Made by a program: the position numbers and the translations under genes
The notes under the pieces: model-generated
The model's database searches: none
What the model was told of the DNA's origin: nothing
Seen by the model: only the letters and a program-made list of their open reading frames with translations
NCBI GenBank assembly: GCA_947579605.1
Contig: OX388325.1
Location: 10,163,572 to 10,227,571 of the forward strand
Source: Athripsodes cinereus
Lineage: Eukaryota; Arthropoda; Insecta; Trichoptera; Leptoceridae
Reading direction: 5' to 3'
DNA: 64,000 nt
Shown: positions 32,261 to 45,159 of the stretch, piece by piece
Position numbering within the stretch: position 1 is the first letter of the stretch
Layout: every line of letters starts with the position of its first letter

Positions 32261-33270
32261 TTTATTAAATTCTATACTACTATAGTCTATAATTTTTAAG
32301 ACTATCTGTTTATTTTTTAGGACATGCATTGCATATTTGCTTGTATGAAAGGCACGCGGCTGCAAATATCCAAAGCCATATACATCGCTCAGTTGCACAA
32401 GCCAACTACAAATTCTAATATGTATTCAAACACACCAAGTGTCAACAATTGTCATCGACTGAAATCGATATAAAGTTGTGGAATCAATAGAACAATCGTA
32501 AGGAATTGGATCAACTCTGTGAATTCCTTCTTGTTATAGAAGAAGTCATTATTTGCATATCAAAAACAAAAGACAATCAGGGCCGTTCTATTACCATAGC
32601 AACACATACATTTCGTCGAGTATTGTCGAGTCCACTCCTTTAGTGCTTCTGATATAAAAATACTTAGATCTTTTTTTTGTTATACCTTTTGTTAAATATA
32701 CCTATATGTAATAAGTCAAATTATTTTGATTTTTTGGGCTATTGAACTGGGCAATGGATATTTCTCTTAAGACATAATCACGCTATATCGCCGTCGCATG
32801 CAAAATTCCACTTATGTGATAATTTTCGAAATTGAGTTAATTTTACCAATCAATGTATTTTCGTCACCTCTACCAAATGAAATATGAGTTATGTAGTAAA
32901 AATCAATGTTCAAGATAAATACAATTTAATTGTGGCATTTACACCATCCACACAGTGTTTGTATGGGAACAAGAATTGAATAATATGTACTTTCAACTAA
33001 GATGATGAATTTCAAAATTTGGTTAAGGGTTAGCCCATTTAATAAAAATATTTATTGCAGATAATGTGAGCACATTTTGACAACTTCAACCAAAATTCGA
33101 CTCGTGTGCAATTATGCGTGCATGCGCTCAACTCATTTTATGTAATGTTTTTAAAATAAAAAAATTTGATAAACTTGCGTCATTGTATAAAATAAGAGCC
33201 TGCAAAATCACTCAGAATTGGGTGGAATGCCTAAATAATAATAAAAAAAAAAAAAATAAGAGCTCAAAGA
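32261..33270. other. Gene-free stretch
   Basis: No coding exon, RNA gene or bounded repeat is recognised. Confidence 0.5.
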
Positions 33271-33287
33271 ATCAGTTTGAAACCAGT

Positions 33288-33550
33288 TCTGTACCTGAGA
33301 GCCTAAATGGCTAAATGTCTTATGTACTAAAATGCAATTTAAATTCAATTTTATAATCGAAAAAATCTCTACATTTTACTAGTAATAAGCTGTATATAGT
33401 ATATACAGCTTATTACATAGACCCTACCCTACAGACCCTAAGTATTTCTGTACTTAAGACTCACGACTGTTGTGTTATTTCCGCTTTTTTCATAAATTTG
33501 GGGTTTTTGTCAAAAATGCACTTGAGTCCTAATGGCTCTCAGGTACAGAG
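33288..33550. repeat. MITE-like element with an inner perfect palindrome
   Basis: CTGTACCTGAGAGCC at the left is inverse to GGCTCTCAGGTACAG at the right. At 33383-33415 two perfect 16-base arms (TAATAAGCTGTATATA and its inverse) are separated by a single G. Confidence 0.7.
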
Positions 33551-34050
33551 TTTATATATGATATTGATAAAAAATTGATTAATCGTTTTGCAATTCGAAA
33601 TAAAAACAGTTTATTATATTTTCTCAAAAGATGGTACTGTGAATAAGTGTTAGGTGGAATTTCACATACAACAACAATATGCTAATGATGAATAAATAAA
33701 TAACAATCACATTTTTCTCTCTTAAACATTGGACCAACAATATGCATAAGAACATTAACATGCTATATCACACATATCAAACAAGATATGTACACTCAAA
33801 CACACGCTCTGTCTTGTTTAAACACATCGCGGTACGCTCCCGAGATACGTATCATCGGTGTTATCATGAAATCTCCTATGTGCATTTCAAGATTTTACAG
33901 GAGATCAAAAAAAATTGTTTCGCTGGATGACACTTCGTATCTGATTTGTTTAGTGAGAGATATCATAGAAATTATGTAGTAAATTGAACTTCTGGGCACA
34001 TTTTGAGAAATTTTGCAGAATCATTTTTCAAGTACATTAGAGATTTACTA
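33551..34050. other. Gene-free stretch
   Basis: Short overlapping frames at 33742-33979 show no domain and no splice context. Confidence 0.45.
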
Positions 34051-34051
34051 T

Positions 34052-34172
34052 TCTATACTATTCCCTCACGCCGTATTCCAAGTGGGGGTAGGCAGAGAGA
34101 AAAGAACGCCATATAGATCTGTCCTTGCATACTTCTTTCGCTTCTTCTACATTCATACAATTTCTCATAGAT
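34052..34172 (-). pseudogene. LINE 3' end fragment
   Basis: ACTATACTATTCCCTCACGC through GGCAGAGAGAAAAGAACGCC is a minus-orientation copy of the last 40 codons of the LINE at 3917-4660. Confidence 0.8.
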
Positions 34173-34179
34173 TCTCAAG

Positions 34180-35290
34180 AGATTCAATTTCTCTAAATAC
34201 TTTTTTTTCATGTACACATCAATGTATAGGTTATTTCATTGGTAGACGCAACACCAATAGTTAGTTATAGAAAATTTGATACACAGGAAGTCTCATAAAA
34301 TACCAATGTCATTTTCTTTTCCAGACAGCAATACCATGCACAGAATATTTCACAGTAAAGCAGCACATACAAGTTATACAATTACTTGCTGCTTTGTCCG
34401 ACAACACTGTCTGCTGTCACCACTCAAGGCGCAAAATCATACTTTTAACGTTATAAAATCATATACAGTCATTTTATTTTAATAAACGAGTGCACATCTT
34501 ACCGTTACAATTATTTCAACAATCAGTTCACATCAAATTCTTAACAAGAAAAATAATCATTCATATTTACTTCTCAATAATATAAACATTTGCAACCTAG
34601 AGATTCTATCAAGTATCATTACACCTTATAATTGTATAAAATAAAAACTAGGCTTCGCAGCCTAGACCCTCTTTAGCTGTGCACGCTGCAATCATTACAA
34701 CAATTTGGTCGTTTTGAGTATTATCACCAACAAAACGGAAGGAGAGAATTTGGTTTTTATAAATATAAATTCAATAAAAGTTTGTTTTGTAGAGAAGCAA
34801 ATAGCCTCCTAATGTTCTGCTGTCTGCAGCAATGCAGAGAGTTATGCTTTCAGAGAAAAGGAAGACAGTTTAATCATCCGTGTCCATTTGGTGTAAAACT
34901 ATCATACAGCAATCGTACTGTATCTATATCTCAATTGTTGACAACTAACTTAAATTGACAACAGAGCGTTTCTGTTAAAAGATTATTACTATTTATATGT
35001 GATATATGAACAGTAAATACAACGACAAATGACATTTTTACAATAATGTACAGTTAGTTACCAATGACAGCTTCTGTTGGCAATCGAGCATTTCTGTAAA
35101 AAAGTCATTACTGTTAATATGGATTATATTGATATTAAATATGATAGCTACACACCCTTTTATGACAAAACTTGATTACCAACTAAGATACACATGATAC
35201 GACCTTTATAATTTGAAGACAATTAGGTGAGAGGTTCAAAGTGTAAAAATTATTTTATCTACTAGCTCATTTTACTTGATCTAATGACAG
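34180..35290. other. 3' flank of NOC4L, gene-free
   Basis: AT-rich sequence with no supported feature. Confidence 0.5.
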
Positions 35291-35295
35291 CTGAT

Positions 35296-38200
35296 TTACG
35301 TGAGCTGCCAGAGTTGTGTCAGTTTCTCGTTTCCTGATCCGGGCACCGCAAGAGAATTTGGTCTACTGAAGGTGAGGAACACTTGCTTATATGGCTTCTT
35401 GATCTCCTTATCAAACATCTGGAAAAAAAAACAATAAGAAATATTTTTGTGCATTCGTATATTTGTTCAACTTACTTTCTCTAACTCAAACTTTTAAAAA
35501 TTGTGTTTTTTGGCTCACCACATGTACAAAGTGATATTCTTTCGATTCCACAAACAAAATAAATAAATAAATAAATAAATAATAAATATTTCTTTATTCA
35601 ATTAATATCATACAAACGTTGAAACAATATATCACCAATTATCTTTCATTTAAGTTGCAGCAGCCTCACTATAAATAAATATTGTTTATAGCTTCCACTC
35701 TCATCATCTTCATTTAACGCTAGCCTGATGAGAGTGGAAGCTCGCGACCAATAAAATCATAGTGGAAGTACTAAACAAGTATTTTTTTTACAATGAATTT
35801 GACATGAACCTCCACCGAGATCCGTCTGTCGAAAATATCAACTTTATTGTTTATATTATAAATACAATTTTATTTGTGATTTTAAACAAGCCATATCTCG
35901 GAATATTAAAATTATGAGTCAGTATCCATCATACGAAATGCCACCTGTTCAATGCCTGTTTTATTCAATTTGGGGCGATTCACAAGAACCACTGAACTGT
36001 ATAAACTAACTAACATGCTAAATTTAAATGATCTCATTTTCATGGAAAAGGCAAAGATGATGTACAGAGTGAAGCATGGAATGATTAAATCGAACATGAA
36101 TTTGAACTATAACAACAATACTCAGTAGATTCACTAGAACGAGAGAGCACATAAGATGTGACACGCCGCATACTAATCGAGAAAGGTATGGATTTCTCTA
36201 CTCTGCTTCAAGATTATATAATTCATTGCCAAACCACATTAAGGAAGCTAATAGCCTTGGAATTTTTAATAAAAAACTGAGAAAGCAACTGATTGAAGAG
36301 AGGGAGTAATTGTGATTGTGTTTGTTATTTTGATACCTATAGTTTAGAATAAATATTTGTTTGTCTTGTATCCCCTTATACCAGCAATACTATTGCTGTT
36401 TGGGGATTTCAAATTTTTATTTGTGAATTTACATGTATGTGTTCAATTATTCAGAATGTATATACCTATTAACTTTTTTTATTAACTTTTAATAAAATTC
36501 TTAATGACAATCTTTCTATATGGATGTGAGTGTGCTTAAAAAGATTTCAGAAGCTAGATGGTATGAGCATGCCACAAATGATACTGTGTAACACTAACAA
36601 CATATTCAGCAAAGATCTAATATCTGTCTAAATATGTCTATTATAGTCTTTGCTATACAGGACAGACGACAGTTCTGACTGAGTCATATTTTGAGAATGT
36701 CCAGCGATAGTCTGTCATAAAAAGCACTGTTCTTTCATCCACAAGAGTTCTGACGGCCAGGACATCCATCTTTCACAATATACCGTATCTATGATAACAA
36801 CATCACAGCGCTAGAAATGTCACGGGAAGACGTGACTGAATTGGTGCATTAAAGGGAAAGATGTTGCACCACAATTAATACAAGATTCATACCAATATTT
36901 GTGATTAGCTCGTAACGTTTGTGCTAATTGTACATGAGTATGTTTGTTATATTTAATACAACTATAGAAACAAATCTTTGTACAAATTTTTTGCTACCAA
37001 CTGTAATTTATCATTGTGATTTTCTGCGGAATATTGTATTTCATTTTATTAATACACAATACTCACATCATCATATTCATCATTAATGAGCTGTGTGATA
37101 GGTGTTTCCATGCGAGCATTACTCACATCCATGACTTTGCACGCCTCGAGCGCCACTAAAGGTATAACGTGATTCCTCAAAGCCTGCGCCTCCCAAACAC
37201 AAGAGTTCAGTGCGTTGCTGGCAGCAGGATCCCTCTCATCCATTATGTAAGGGTCCGAAGACGCTGGAATGACAAAACAAAATTAAAATCACTCTGTGGA
37301 TGTCTAGCCTTGTAATAATTTAATAAATTAAACTTTACTCACAAACTTGTCTCATATTATCCAAATCCTCTGGTCTGGCAGCCATCCTCTTGAGGCCAGG
37401 ATGTCTGATGATGAGGTTGTACACCATCCTCATCAATACCATGGTGTCTCCGGCTGGGGCCATCAATGCCAGGCGACACATGCGCTTCACGAAACCAGCT
37501 ACTAGGGCCTCGGGGAGATGACTGAAAATTATTTATTTATTTACATGACTTTGCTAGATATTTTACACCTTTTTGTCATTCACAGCCAGAAAGAAACATT
37601 CACAAACAAGATAAAAAAAAAAAACATTTGACATGGAAAAACCTGAAGATGCCACAAGCTCTTGGCACTTAATAAATAGGTATTGAAGCATTAATTGAAG
37701 TTCTTCGAAGGTCGATTTCTTTTCCCTTTTGTTTCTTATGACCCTTTAAACCAGGATATTCCGTTTTGATCCTTCCATATAATAATAATAGGATGTAATA
37801 AACATCATGAACAAGAGACAAGGATTGAAACTCACGTAGAGCTAAGAAACATATCCGCCAAATAGAACAATCTAGATTTGTGTCTGATGTGATACATCTC
37901 CGGTTCAAACATGGCATAAAGCTTGGTGTACACCTGCGGGTACTCAAGATTATACTGCTGGATCAGGGTGAAGATTCCTTGTAACGACAGCATGCTCACA
38001 GCACCACCTGAAATGAGATATAGCGTAAATTAAAACTTTGGCTTAACACGTCTAACTTTACGCCTCCATCAATGAGATACGACACCACTCCCTCAGCCTG
38101 TGTAAGTGCACCAGAATTTTTTAGATTAGGTAGAATGTGGAAGCTGTATAGCTTGATCTATCAATTGAATGTCCAAGACTCCACCATCAGGCTACCAATC

Positions 38201-41200
38201 ATTTACGCTGGTCTAGCAATAGGAATAGTATTTATTCCTTGTTTGTGAATATGATTGCTATTATTCTGTACCTTTGTCTATAGAATCCATGAAGTAATCA
38301 GTGAGCAGTGTAGGATTAGGCATATGCGGCAACATTCTCTCTAGCAACACCAGCAACGCTCTCCTGTGATTGTCTGTAGACAGGTTCCAGCTCGCTATGG
38401 CACCCCAGCACTTGGCCATCCATCTCTGTACCTTCGCATAGTTGAAGTAGAATGTCTGCTTGCCTGCAATAAAAAAGATTATTTTTATAACGATGACATA
38501 TTATGATTTCTCATGCGCTCTTAAATGAAGTTTCCATGACAAAGACTGTCATTCAAATTAGACCAAAACTGAATTTCTCAATGGGCCAATATTGCATGGA
38601 GGTAATACACTTGCTTGTGACTAATGATGCTTTGATTCTTGACCAGGGCAAAATAAAATATAACTTTTTTCAAATTATCGGGAATCTGGTGTCACATGTA
38701 TTCAGTAGATTTCCAATTTTTTGATTTTAATATCAGATTTATTTTCAATTTTGGTATTTGAAAATAAAAAAGGCTTCAGTATACATTCAGAATAGTTGAA
38801 ATAACATTCTAAAATACATATCTTAAAATGTAAAAATTTTGACTTTGTATTGCATTGCGCTAAGGCAGCGAAATCTGTGTATATCGTTATATAAGTACCC
38901 ATAATACAAGATATGTACATAATACTTTAGTTTGGGTCTAGTTCGATATGTTTTAATTCTCCATACGTATTATGTTATATTATGCTCATTTAAATTTCTC
39001 ACTAAATACTGCGTTCTAGTCTGAATGTCTCACCTTCCAACTCACACAGCAGTTTCCTATCCTCTTCCTGCACATGTTTGGTTTTTTTATTGTCCTTCTT
39101 CAGCACCAATTTGTCGGCAATCTCCAGGTAGTTCTTGGCGTACGTGTCAGAGGCCGTCTTTCTGATGGCCAGCCGAGCCAGGACCTTCCAAGAGTAGTAC
39201 AAGATGTCCTTGTATGATGAGTACTCTCGGTACCTGACAATTGTTTGGACATTGTTCTCGGCATTTAAGAGTTCAAATATCACAGCCTGAAAGAAACATT
39301 TCAAAAATAAAATAAAAAATATCAAATGTTTAGAATATTAACTAATTTTTTTTTATTGATTTGGGTGCAGATGACAAAGCCAATCAGAAACCAATCGAAA
39401 ACCCATTTAGATGGGATATCGCGATCCATTTGAGATCTGAAAAATGAGATCCCAAAAAGATGGTTGCTTCTAAGGTTTGCATAAAGCGTCTCTCGATTGG
39501 TGGACCTTACATCGTGACAGTGAGAATGGTGGAATTGGTGAACGTTGTCCATGGACACCGAAAGTGATCACTTAAGCCAGCCTAGAGCCAATTCGTAAGC
39601 GTTGGGACACCTTTCTCACTTCTTCCGATTAGATTTTACACAATGTTGCATTGTGTAGACATGGTTCTCCAATCGAGGTTTCCAAAAAATATCAAGATTA
39701 ATTTTAATCATTCATTCCGTCGTGACATTTTTTAAATGGGGTAGCCAGCAGAGTAACTGCATGTAATTAAAATACAGTCCTCTCTGTGACATAAAAGTAA
39801 AGACATTAAGGAAAGGTGGCATGCCTCATCGCTGAATTATAGATGCAGATTTGAGAAAAGAAGGTTTTACGAATACCTGCCTTCAACAGAACACTGGAAA
39901 GCTTACAGAAAATAGTAAGTTCAGTATTGAATTCAAAATTAAAAAACATAATTTATTTCAAGGATGAATTCAAATAAGTTACGATGGTTTGGGCATGTTG
40001 AAAGAATGAATGAGGACAGAATGACCAAGAAGATATATTTGGCTGAGGAATGGTGCTCGGAGACGTGGACGTCCAAGGATCAAATGGCAAGATCATTTAA
40101 ATCAAATCCTGCAGGACAGTCATGTGTTGAGCACATTGAACAGGAGATCATGCATGAGGAATAGTATGACAGTGACAGAAGCGAAAGATGTATGCAAGGA
40201 TAGAAGTGACGCTCGATCCTTTCTGCCTACCCCGAGGCGTGATGGTATGTATGTATGTAATTTATCGTAAGTAATAAATACAGATATATACCTGCAACAT
40301 GTGTATTGGGAAGTAATGCCCCGACTGCTGTCTATCAGTATTGTCTATAGGATGTAGCGTGTGCTCCTTAATGAGAGCCATGCACGTGGCGAGTGCCTGC
40401 AGTCTGCTCTGGGGCACACCTTGTCCTAAGCACTTCACTAACTGTTTGAACGTCACATCGTACATACTGCGTAAAGTCTCACGGTGTGTGTCCGCCTTAG
40501 TGGTGCCTGAAAATACAATATTTATTTATTATACAACTGAAATTAGATAATGAGTGAATTTTGGTTTAGATGTGTTAATATTATGTTGTAGCGTCATTTT
40601 ATATCAATATGTTTCCAATGACTGCATCAATTTGTACTTATATTGCTGTTTTTTGTGTTTTTTTTTTTTTTTTAACTTACTTGACAATTAATCAATTGAA
40701 TATCATTTCACGATTTTGATTTTTACTTAATCATCTGTCCATCGCTTATTAATATTATTATCAATTAATTATTATTATTTCGAATTTTATACATTATTTC
40801 TTAATCTATTTATATGTTGTTTTTTAATGATTCTATTTTTTTGTCTAATTTTTTTTAATCTAACGAATTTGACAATTATCATCTTGAACTATTTTAATTG
40901 GATATTTGTTTTAATTTGTATATTACATTCTGTCTTTTAATGTTTGCATTCATCAAATTTTGTCCAGTCTCTGTATAATTTAATTGTTTTATTCTATTAC
41001 TATTGCTGTTTTGTTCAAATTACTACCATTTTTGTTATATCTTAATGTTTATTTTTATAAATTTGTACCAATTCATTTTTTATCAGTTTTTATTGTTGTT
41101 GTCTGTCAAATTGTTTTTTTCTACTTTGTTATATGTTTAACATGTAAAAGGCTCACGGCGTATACAAGTGATAAATAAATAAATAAAATTCACCAAGCCT

Positions 41201-42371
41201 AGGTAACAACAAATTGTAGATAAAACCCCATATTCTATATTGATTCAAACTAAAATAAGAACATTCCAAAATTTTATAATCAAGTTCACTTGAACTAATT
41301 ATAAAATTAATTTGTATTCTACTTGATATTAGTTGCATATAATTCTATTTAGGAACAATTTTAGAGTTTTAGAATACCAATATAGACTAACTGAAATTGG
41401 AACGTTCCTATTTTAGTTAGTGCACACTAAAAACGAAATAGAATAGGGTGTATAGTCTCCAAGCTGAAATGGCAATGGGCTGGTCATGTGGCGAGGCGAG
41501 AGGATGAGATGTGGACTTCCAGAATTCTTAAATGAAGGCCGTGAGAGGACAAAATATATTAATTAAGATACATTTTACTGATGCAAAATACAAAGAGTGA
41601 AAAAAAAAATTTTGAAAAAACAAAATAAAAATCAAGTAGGTATGTGTAAATCCTAGTGTTATTAGTTTTGGTGTTTCAAATGAATGAATACATACTCCAA
41701 CATGTGTAATAAGTAATTCCCTATTTTTGTAGAGAATACTAACATCAAAATTTTCCATTGTCTAGCTGCCCAATTTTTTTTTAATGTTTATGATCAATTA
41801 AAGTGTAAAAAAAAATAGTCACAACATAGTAACATAACCCTTAAAATAAAGACATTAATTGTAAGAGTAAAAAACAATTTTAAATTTAAAAATAAGTTCT
41901 TTGTGTGTGCATTTTACATGCACATGTTGAGTCCAGCTCACAATGATAATACACAAGTAATATTTCTGCCGACCTACGCAAAAAGAACGAGGATACTGCG
42001 CAGAAATAGGACGATATACGTCAGGAGATTTTATAAAATCAGTACCACACATATTACAACATACCTTGAGGTTTCAACGGCTCCACTTGCTTAAACATAT
42101 CACCCTGTTTTAATAAATCTGTAAAAATCATTTCCACGGCTAATATGCTGGGTATAAAGCTCTCAGTTTGATTCTGAAAAGAAAAAATAGCATGACGTAT
42201 CGGACCAACTTTGAAAACATATTTCCACATGAAATTAAACATTTTTACCTCAAATGATGTGACCACTTCGACGAGAATATTAACTTTTTTCTTTTCTAGT
42301 AGAAATTGGGCAGCTTTAGCCCTCAATTCCGCTGAAATTGCGTAAATAGTGCGTTGCCTCGTCGCGGACAT
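35296..42371 (-). CDS. NOC4L: Nucleolar complex protein 4 homologue (NOC4L), 9 exons, 520 aa
   Basis: Exons in transcription order are 42249-42371, 42065-42173, 40292-40506, 39034-39286, 38272-38463, 37836-38007, 37343-37521, 37067-37263 and 35296-35418. All junctions are GT-AG and the 1563-nt frame is continuous, giving 520 residues, close to the roughly 516 of vertebrate NOC4L. The most telling stretch is exon 6 (GGAVSMLSLQGIFTLIQQYN, LEYPQVYTKLYAMFEPEMYH, FYLADMFLSS), which follows the CBF/Mak21-type NOC domain almost residue by residue. Exon 8 (DERDPAASNALNSCVWEAQAL) and exon 9 (MFDKEIKKPYKQVFLTF) match the C-terminus. The family works in the nucleolus with NOP14 in 40S subunit assembly and export. 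No key segment is missing. Introns carry LINE tails, R1, R2 and ORF2 fragments, none disturbing splice sites. Confidence 0.95.
35575..35680 (-). mobile_element. LINE tail in NOC4L intron 8
   Basis: (AAAT)n-type tail on the minus strand, then AAGTTGCAGCAGCCTCACTA as at 21070. Confidence 0.6.
35870..36440 (+). pseudogene. LINE ORF2 C-terminus in NOC4L intron 8
   Basis: After degraded sequence the frame reads RCDTPHTNRERYGFLYSASR, LYNSLPNHIKEANSLGIFN, KKLRKQLIEERE and stop. This is the typical end of jockey/CR1-like ORF2. It runs opposite to the host gene. Confidence 0.8.
36590..36850 (-). pseudogene. Decayed LINE fragment in NOC4L intron 8
   Basis: AGAATGTCCAGCGATAGTC, GCACTGTTCTTTCATCCACA and ACGTGACTGAATTGGTGCA correspond on the minus strand to the ORF2 end seen at 31960-32260. 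A related scrap is at 47340-47520. Confidence 0.55.
39488..39680. repeat. Repeat R2, copy in NOC4L intron 3
   Basis: TCTCGATTGGTGGACCTTAC ... ATGGTTCTCCAATCGAGG matches 25650-25817 with the same inverse ends. Confidence 0.65.
39735..39925 (+). repeat. Repeat R1 in NOC4L intron 3
   Basis: GGGGTAGCCAGCAGAGTAAC through ACACTGGAAAGCTTACAGAA. Confidence 0.75.
39955..40255 (+). pseudogene. LINE ORF2 fragment in NOC4L intron 3
   Basis: MNSNKLRWFGHVERMNEDRM, TKKIYLAEE and, after frameshifts, the RKG-type basic stretch. Its end (GATAGAAGTGACGCTCGATCC, CTGCCTACCCCGAGGCGTG) matches 51305-51480, a subfamily distinct from 3917-4660. Confidence 0.75.
40975..41190 (+). mobile_element. LINE 3' end with (AAAT)n tail in NOC4L intron 2
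   Basis: Ends GTGATAAATAAATAAATAAAA. The upstream 100 bases match 352-450, which underlies the end of the tandem-exon gene. Confidence 0.8.
41440..41525 (+). pseudogene. LINE ORF2 scrap in NOC4L intron 2
   Basis: Translates as KLKWQWAGHVARREDEMW, the conserved GHVAR motif near the ORF2 end. Only about 25 codons remain. Confidence 0.75.
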
Positions 42372-43230
42372 GTCTGCTTTACAAAATTCCAACGAAAAAT
42401 GACATTTGAAACAAAAAATGTGGTAAATAAACGATGTTGCTATAAATAAAAAATAACTCGTCAAAACGTGGTGGATATGCACCAAATATCTTTTATATTA
42501 CGCGCTGAAATAATAATTATCTATTTATATTCTGCTGCTTAAATATTTTTTAATAATCTTGCTTTTTTCCAAGTAACAAAAATGTGCCACAAAATCAAAA
42601 ATAATTGGTTATATATTGAAAATTCGCCAAATAAAATATTTATTTTAAAACTAGCTACATTATTTTTTTCAGTCATAGACAATAATTACACGTTATTTTA
42701 TTATTTTTTGTCAAATTTGTGAAAATGCATGAAAATGCATGCAAACATTAATGTTTATTCAAATTTATAATGAAAAAAATGGCAATATTCAAATTACGAT
42801 ATAACTTTGATTAATATTAATCTACAATTTGTTGTTTTTACACACTCGTTAGTCTGCTGGTAGCCCCACTATTTTTACCCTAGCTTTACTTACCTTGGAA
42901 CAGTAAAGAGTATAGCTTCCTATTTTTGCTTATCGTAATATTATATCGCTAAATTTTAAATACGAGACCTGCGAATATGACACCACACAAAATATGAGTG
43001 GTGGAGTACATCTCATTTCTACACATCTTTTATAGTAAAGTTAAGGATACGTCATACCTTGATACTCAAAATCAGTTGAGGGAGCATTTACACTGTCTAG
43101 CAGTGTTTCATTTTATTTTTCATAAAATAGTAACCACCGTGAGCCTACCCAAATTTTTCTCTTTACAATTTAGCTTAGCAAATTGGAATAGGAATTTGAA
43201 ATATTTCACAATCTCCCTGTTTTGTTTAAA
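42372..43230. other. 5' flank of NOC4L
   Basis: Presumed promoter region; no core element is distinctive enough to call. AT-rich with no repeat recognised. Confidence 0.4.
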
Positions 43231-43232
43231 GA

Positions 43233-43547
43233 TTATTTTAGAACCATTTCATCTGGCAACTGTAAAATGACTGTAAAGTGTGTAGACTTTTCGTAGGTTT
43301 CAGTTTTCACAATTAATAATTTGGCTAATATCTCACAATCCTTAACTAAATTGAAGATTTGATGATGGGGGTGACACAAATATTGCATATCTATTAAGTT
43401 ATTAAGAAAATAGTCCATCCATTTGATAGTTGTATCAGTAAAATTTGCTATGCTGTCGTTTCTTCCTACAGAAAATGCTGAGTATGCCCATACACACTCC
43501 ATATCTTGGATTATCAGAGTTGTTAGTCTAAAGAACTGGATAACCAA
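43233..43547 (-). CDS. Unrecognised exon-like ORF, up to 104 aa
   Basis: The minus strand has an acceptor-like TTATCCAG before TTCTTTAGACTAACAACTCTG. The frame then runs about 100 codons (DMECVWAYSAFSVGRNDS, TIKWMDYFLNNLIDMQYL, HPHHQIFNLVKDCEILAKLL, FTVILQLPDEMVLK) to a TAA at 43233-43235. Its composition is less biased than neighbouring chance ORFs and looks protein-like. I find no upstream partner exon and no family. It could be a terminal exon, a retrocopy fragment or a transposon piece. Confidence 0.3.
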   Translation of the reverse strand: MVIQFFRLTTLIIQDMECVWAYSAFSVGRNDSIANFTDTTIKWMDYFLNNLIDMQYLCHPHHQIFNLVKDCEILAKLLIVKTETYEKSTHFTVILQLPDEMVLK

Positions 43548-43559
43548 TGTCTACCTTTA

Positions 43560-44400
43560 TAACGCTAGACATGTTGCATGAGTAATATAAAGTAAACTGT
43601 ATATTTTATATTCTTTAAGAGTAAATGCAATTAATAAATAAATGTTAAAAATAAAGAATCTTGTAAAGTGTAAACTCCACTTTATTCATAATGTTTGATA
43701 AGGAAAGATTTAAAAAAATACAACAACCACAATTGCTTTGTAAATAATTTATTCAAAAATAATAATAATAACATAAAATACCCACAGTAATTCACACAAC
43801 ATCAACAACACACAAAAATGATAACATAACTAATTAATAATATATGATTATAATAAATATTACAATTAGATATATTATATCACTTAATATATATTAACAA
43901 AAACATTGTTAAAAATAAACAATAAAACAACTTAATGTACATTTCCGTCTCACATTCGTACAGCGTGCAGTAAAACAATGCTAGTCCACGCCATGACGCT
44001 CAACGATGGTATCATTTACTACATAAATGTAACACCTCACTATTTCCATAATACTGCGATCGGGCATCGCAACATTTAAGCATTGTTTCGCAACAAAATT
44101 AAAAAAACAAAAGTTTTCTTCTACTAAATGTTCTTTGCTGAGAGGTCATTATCAATTTCAAATTGAAAGATCTCAAAGATTGACAATGTCGTAAGAAAGA
44201 TGTCTCCCTCAATAAAGAACATATTATAGTAGAAGAAAAAAATTGTTTTATAATTTTGTTATTGAATTCTACTACCTAAACACTGATACAACAGTGAATA
44301 GTTTTGCAATGTCGCCTGACAGAAACGCACCATTAGAATAATATTACAAAACAGTAGTGGGTACTACAATAACTTATAAAAAAAATCTGTACATTAGGTA
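43560..44400. other. Gene-free AT-rich stretch
   Basis: Nothing supported. Confidence 0.5.
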
Positions 44401-44402
44401 TA

Positions 44403-44555
44403 AAGGTTCTCCCACTCTTTTCTGCTAGTTTTAGAGTGTCTTCTGTTCATAAAGTATCACGAATAAGAAATTTGACATCTTCAATTCAGACAAGGTATAT
44501 CACGCGTACATGCAATCATTCCACTATCAACCCCACTTGTGGGATATGGTGCTAT
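44403..44555 (-). repeat. Repeat R1 fragment
   Basis: TCTCCCACTCTTTTCTGCTA and ACCCCACTTGTGGGATATGG in inverse orientation. Confidence 0.75.
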
Positions 44556-44693
44556 AATATATACGTATACACTCCAGAATTACTTAACAATTCTTTTTTT
44601 ACGAAACATATACTGCCTCATAACAGACTCAAGTCTAGCGAGGCAGTAAATTCCATTTACAATAATAATTGTTATAAGAAGATGTGTATTTAG

Positions 44694-45143
44694 TAGTGAT
44701 GTAACGAATATTCGCATACTCTCCTTTCACGACATAAGCTTTTAGCTTAGTGTGAAAGGTGTATAAGGTTGTATTTGGGTTTATAACAAAACCCAGATAA
44801 GTATATCTTTTTTAAAAAAAAAAAAATTTCAAAGTATTCGCATTCAGTTTTGCGAATATTATTTCGGTAATAATGTATCGGATATTCCGTAAATGTACCG
44901 GATACTTACCCAGTACATTGTAGAAAAAGGTATTGCAAGAAAATATTCTTTAAGAAAACCGAGGAGTTTTGAAATATTTCAAATTTCTAGACCATTTTGA
45001 AAATTCAGCGACGGGGGGGTAGAAATTTTAATGACTAAGCAATGTTGTAGCAATCAAAGCCAGTCAATATTTGCTACTCACATTAGCGAATATTTGCATT
45101 CGCATTCGCGAATATCCAAAATCACACATTCGTTACATCACTA
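44694..45143. mobile_element. hAT MITE carrying a SINE insertion
   Basis: Termini TAGTGATGTAACGAATATTC and TTCGTTACATCACTA; GTATTTAG flanks both ends (44686-44693 and 45144-45151). A 5'-truncated SINE sits inside at 44719-44826. Same family as 30912-31211. Confidence 0.93.
44719..44826 (+). mobile_element. 5'-truncated SINE inside a hAT MITE
   Basis: CTCCTTTCACGACATAAGC through the TTTGGGTTTATAACAAAACC body and an A-run. The tRNA-like head is missing. Confidence 0.88.
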
Positions 45144-45159
45144 GTATTTAGATATAAGT

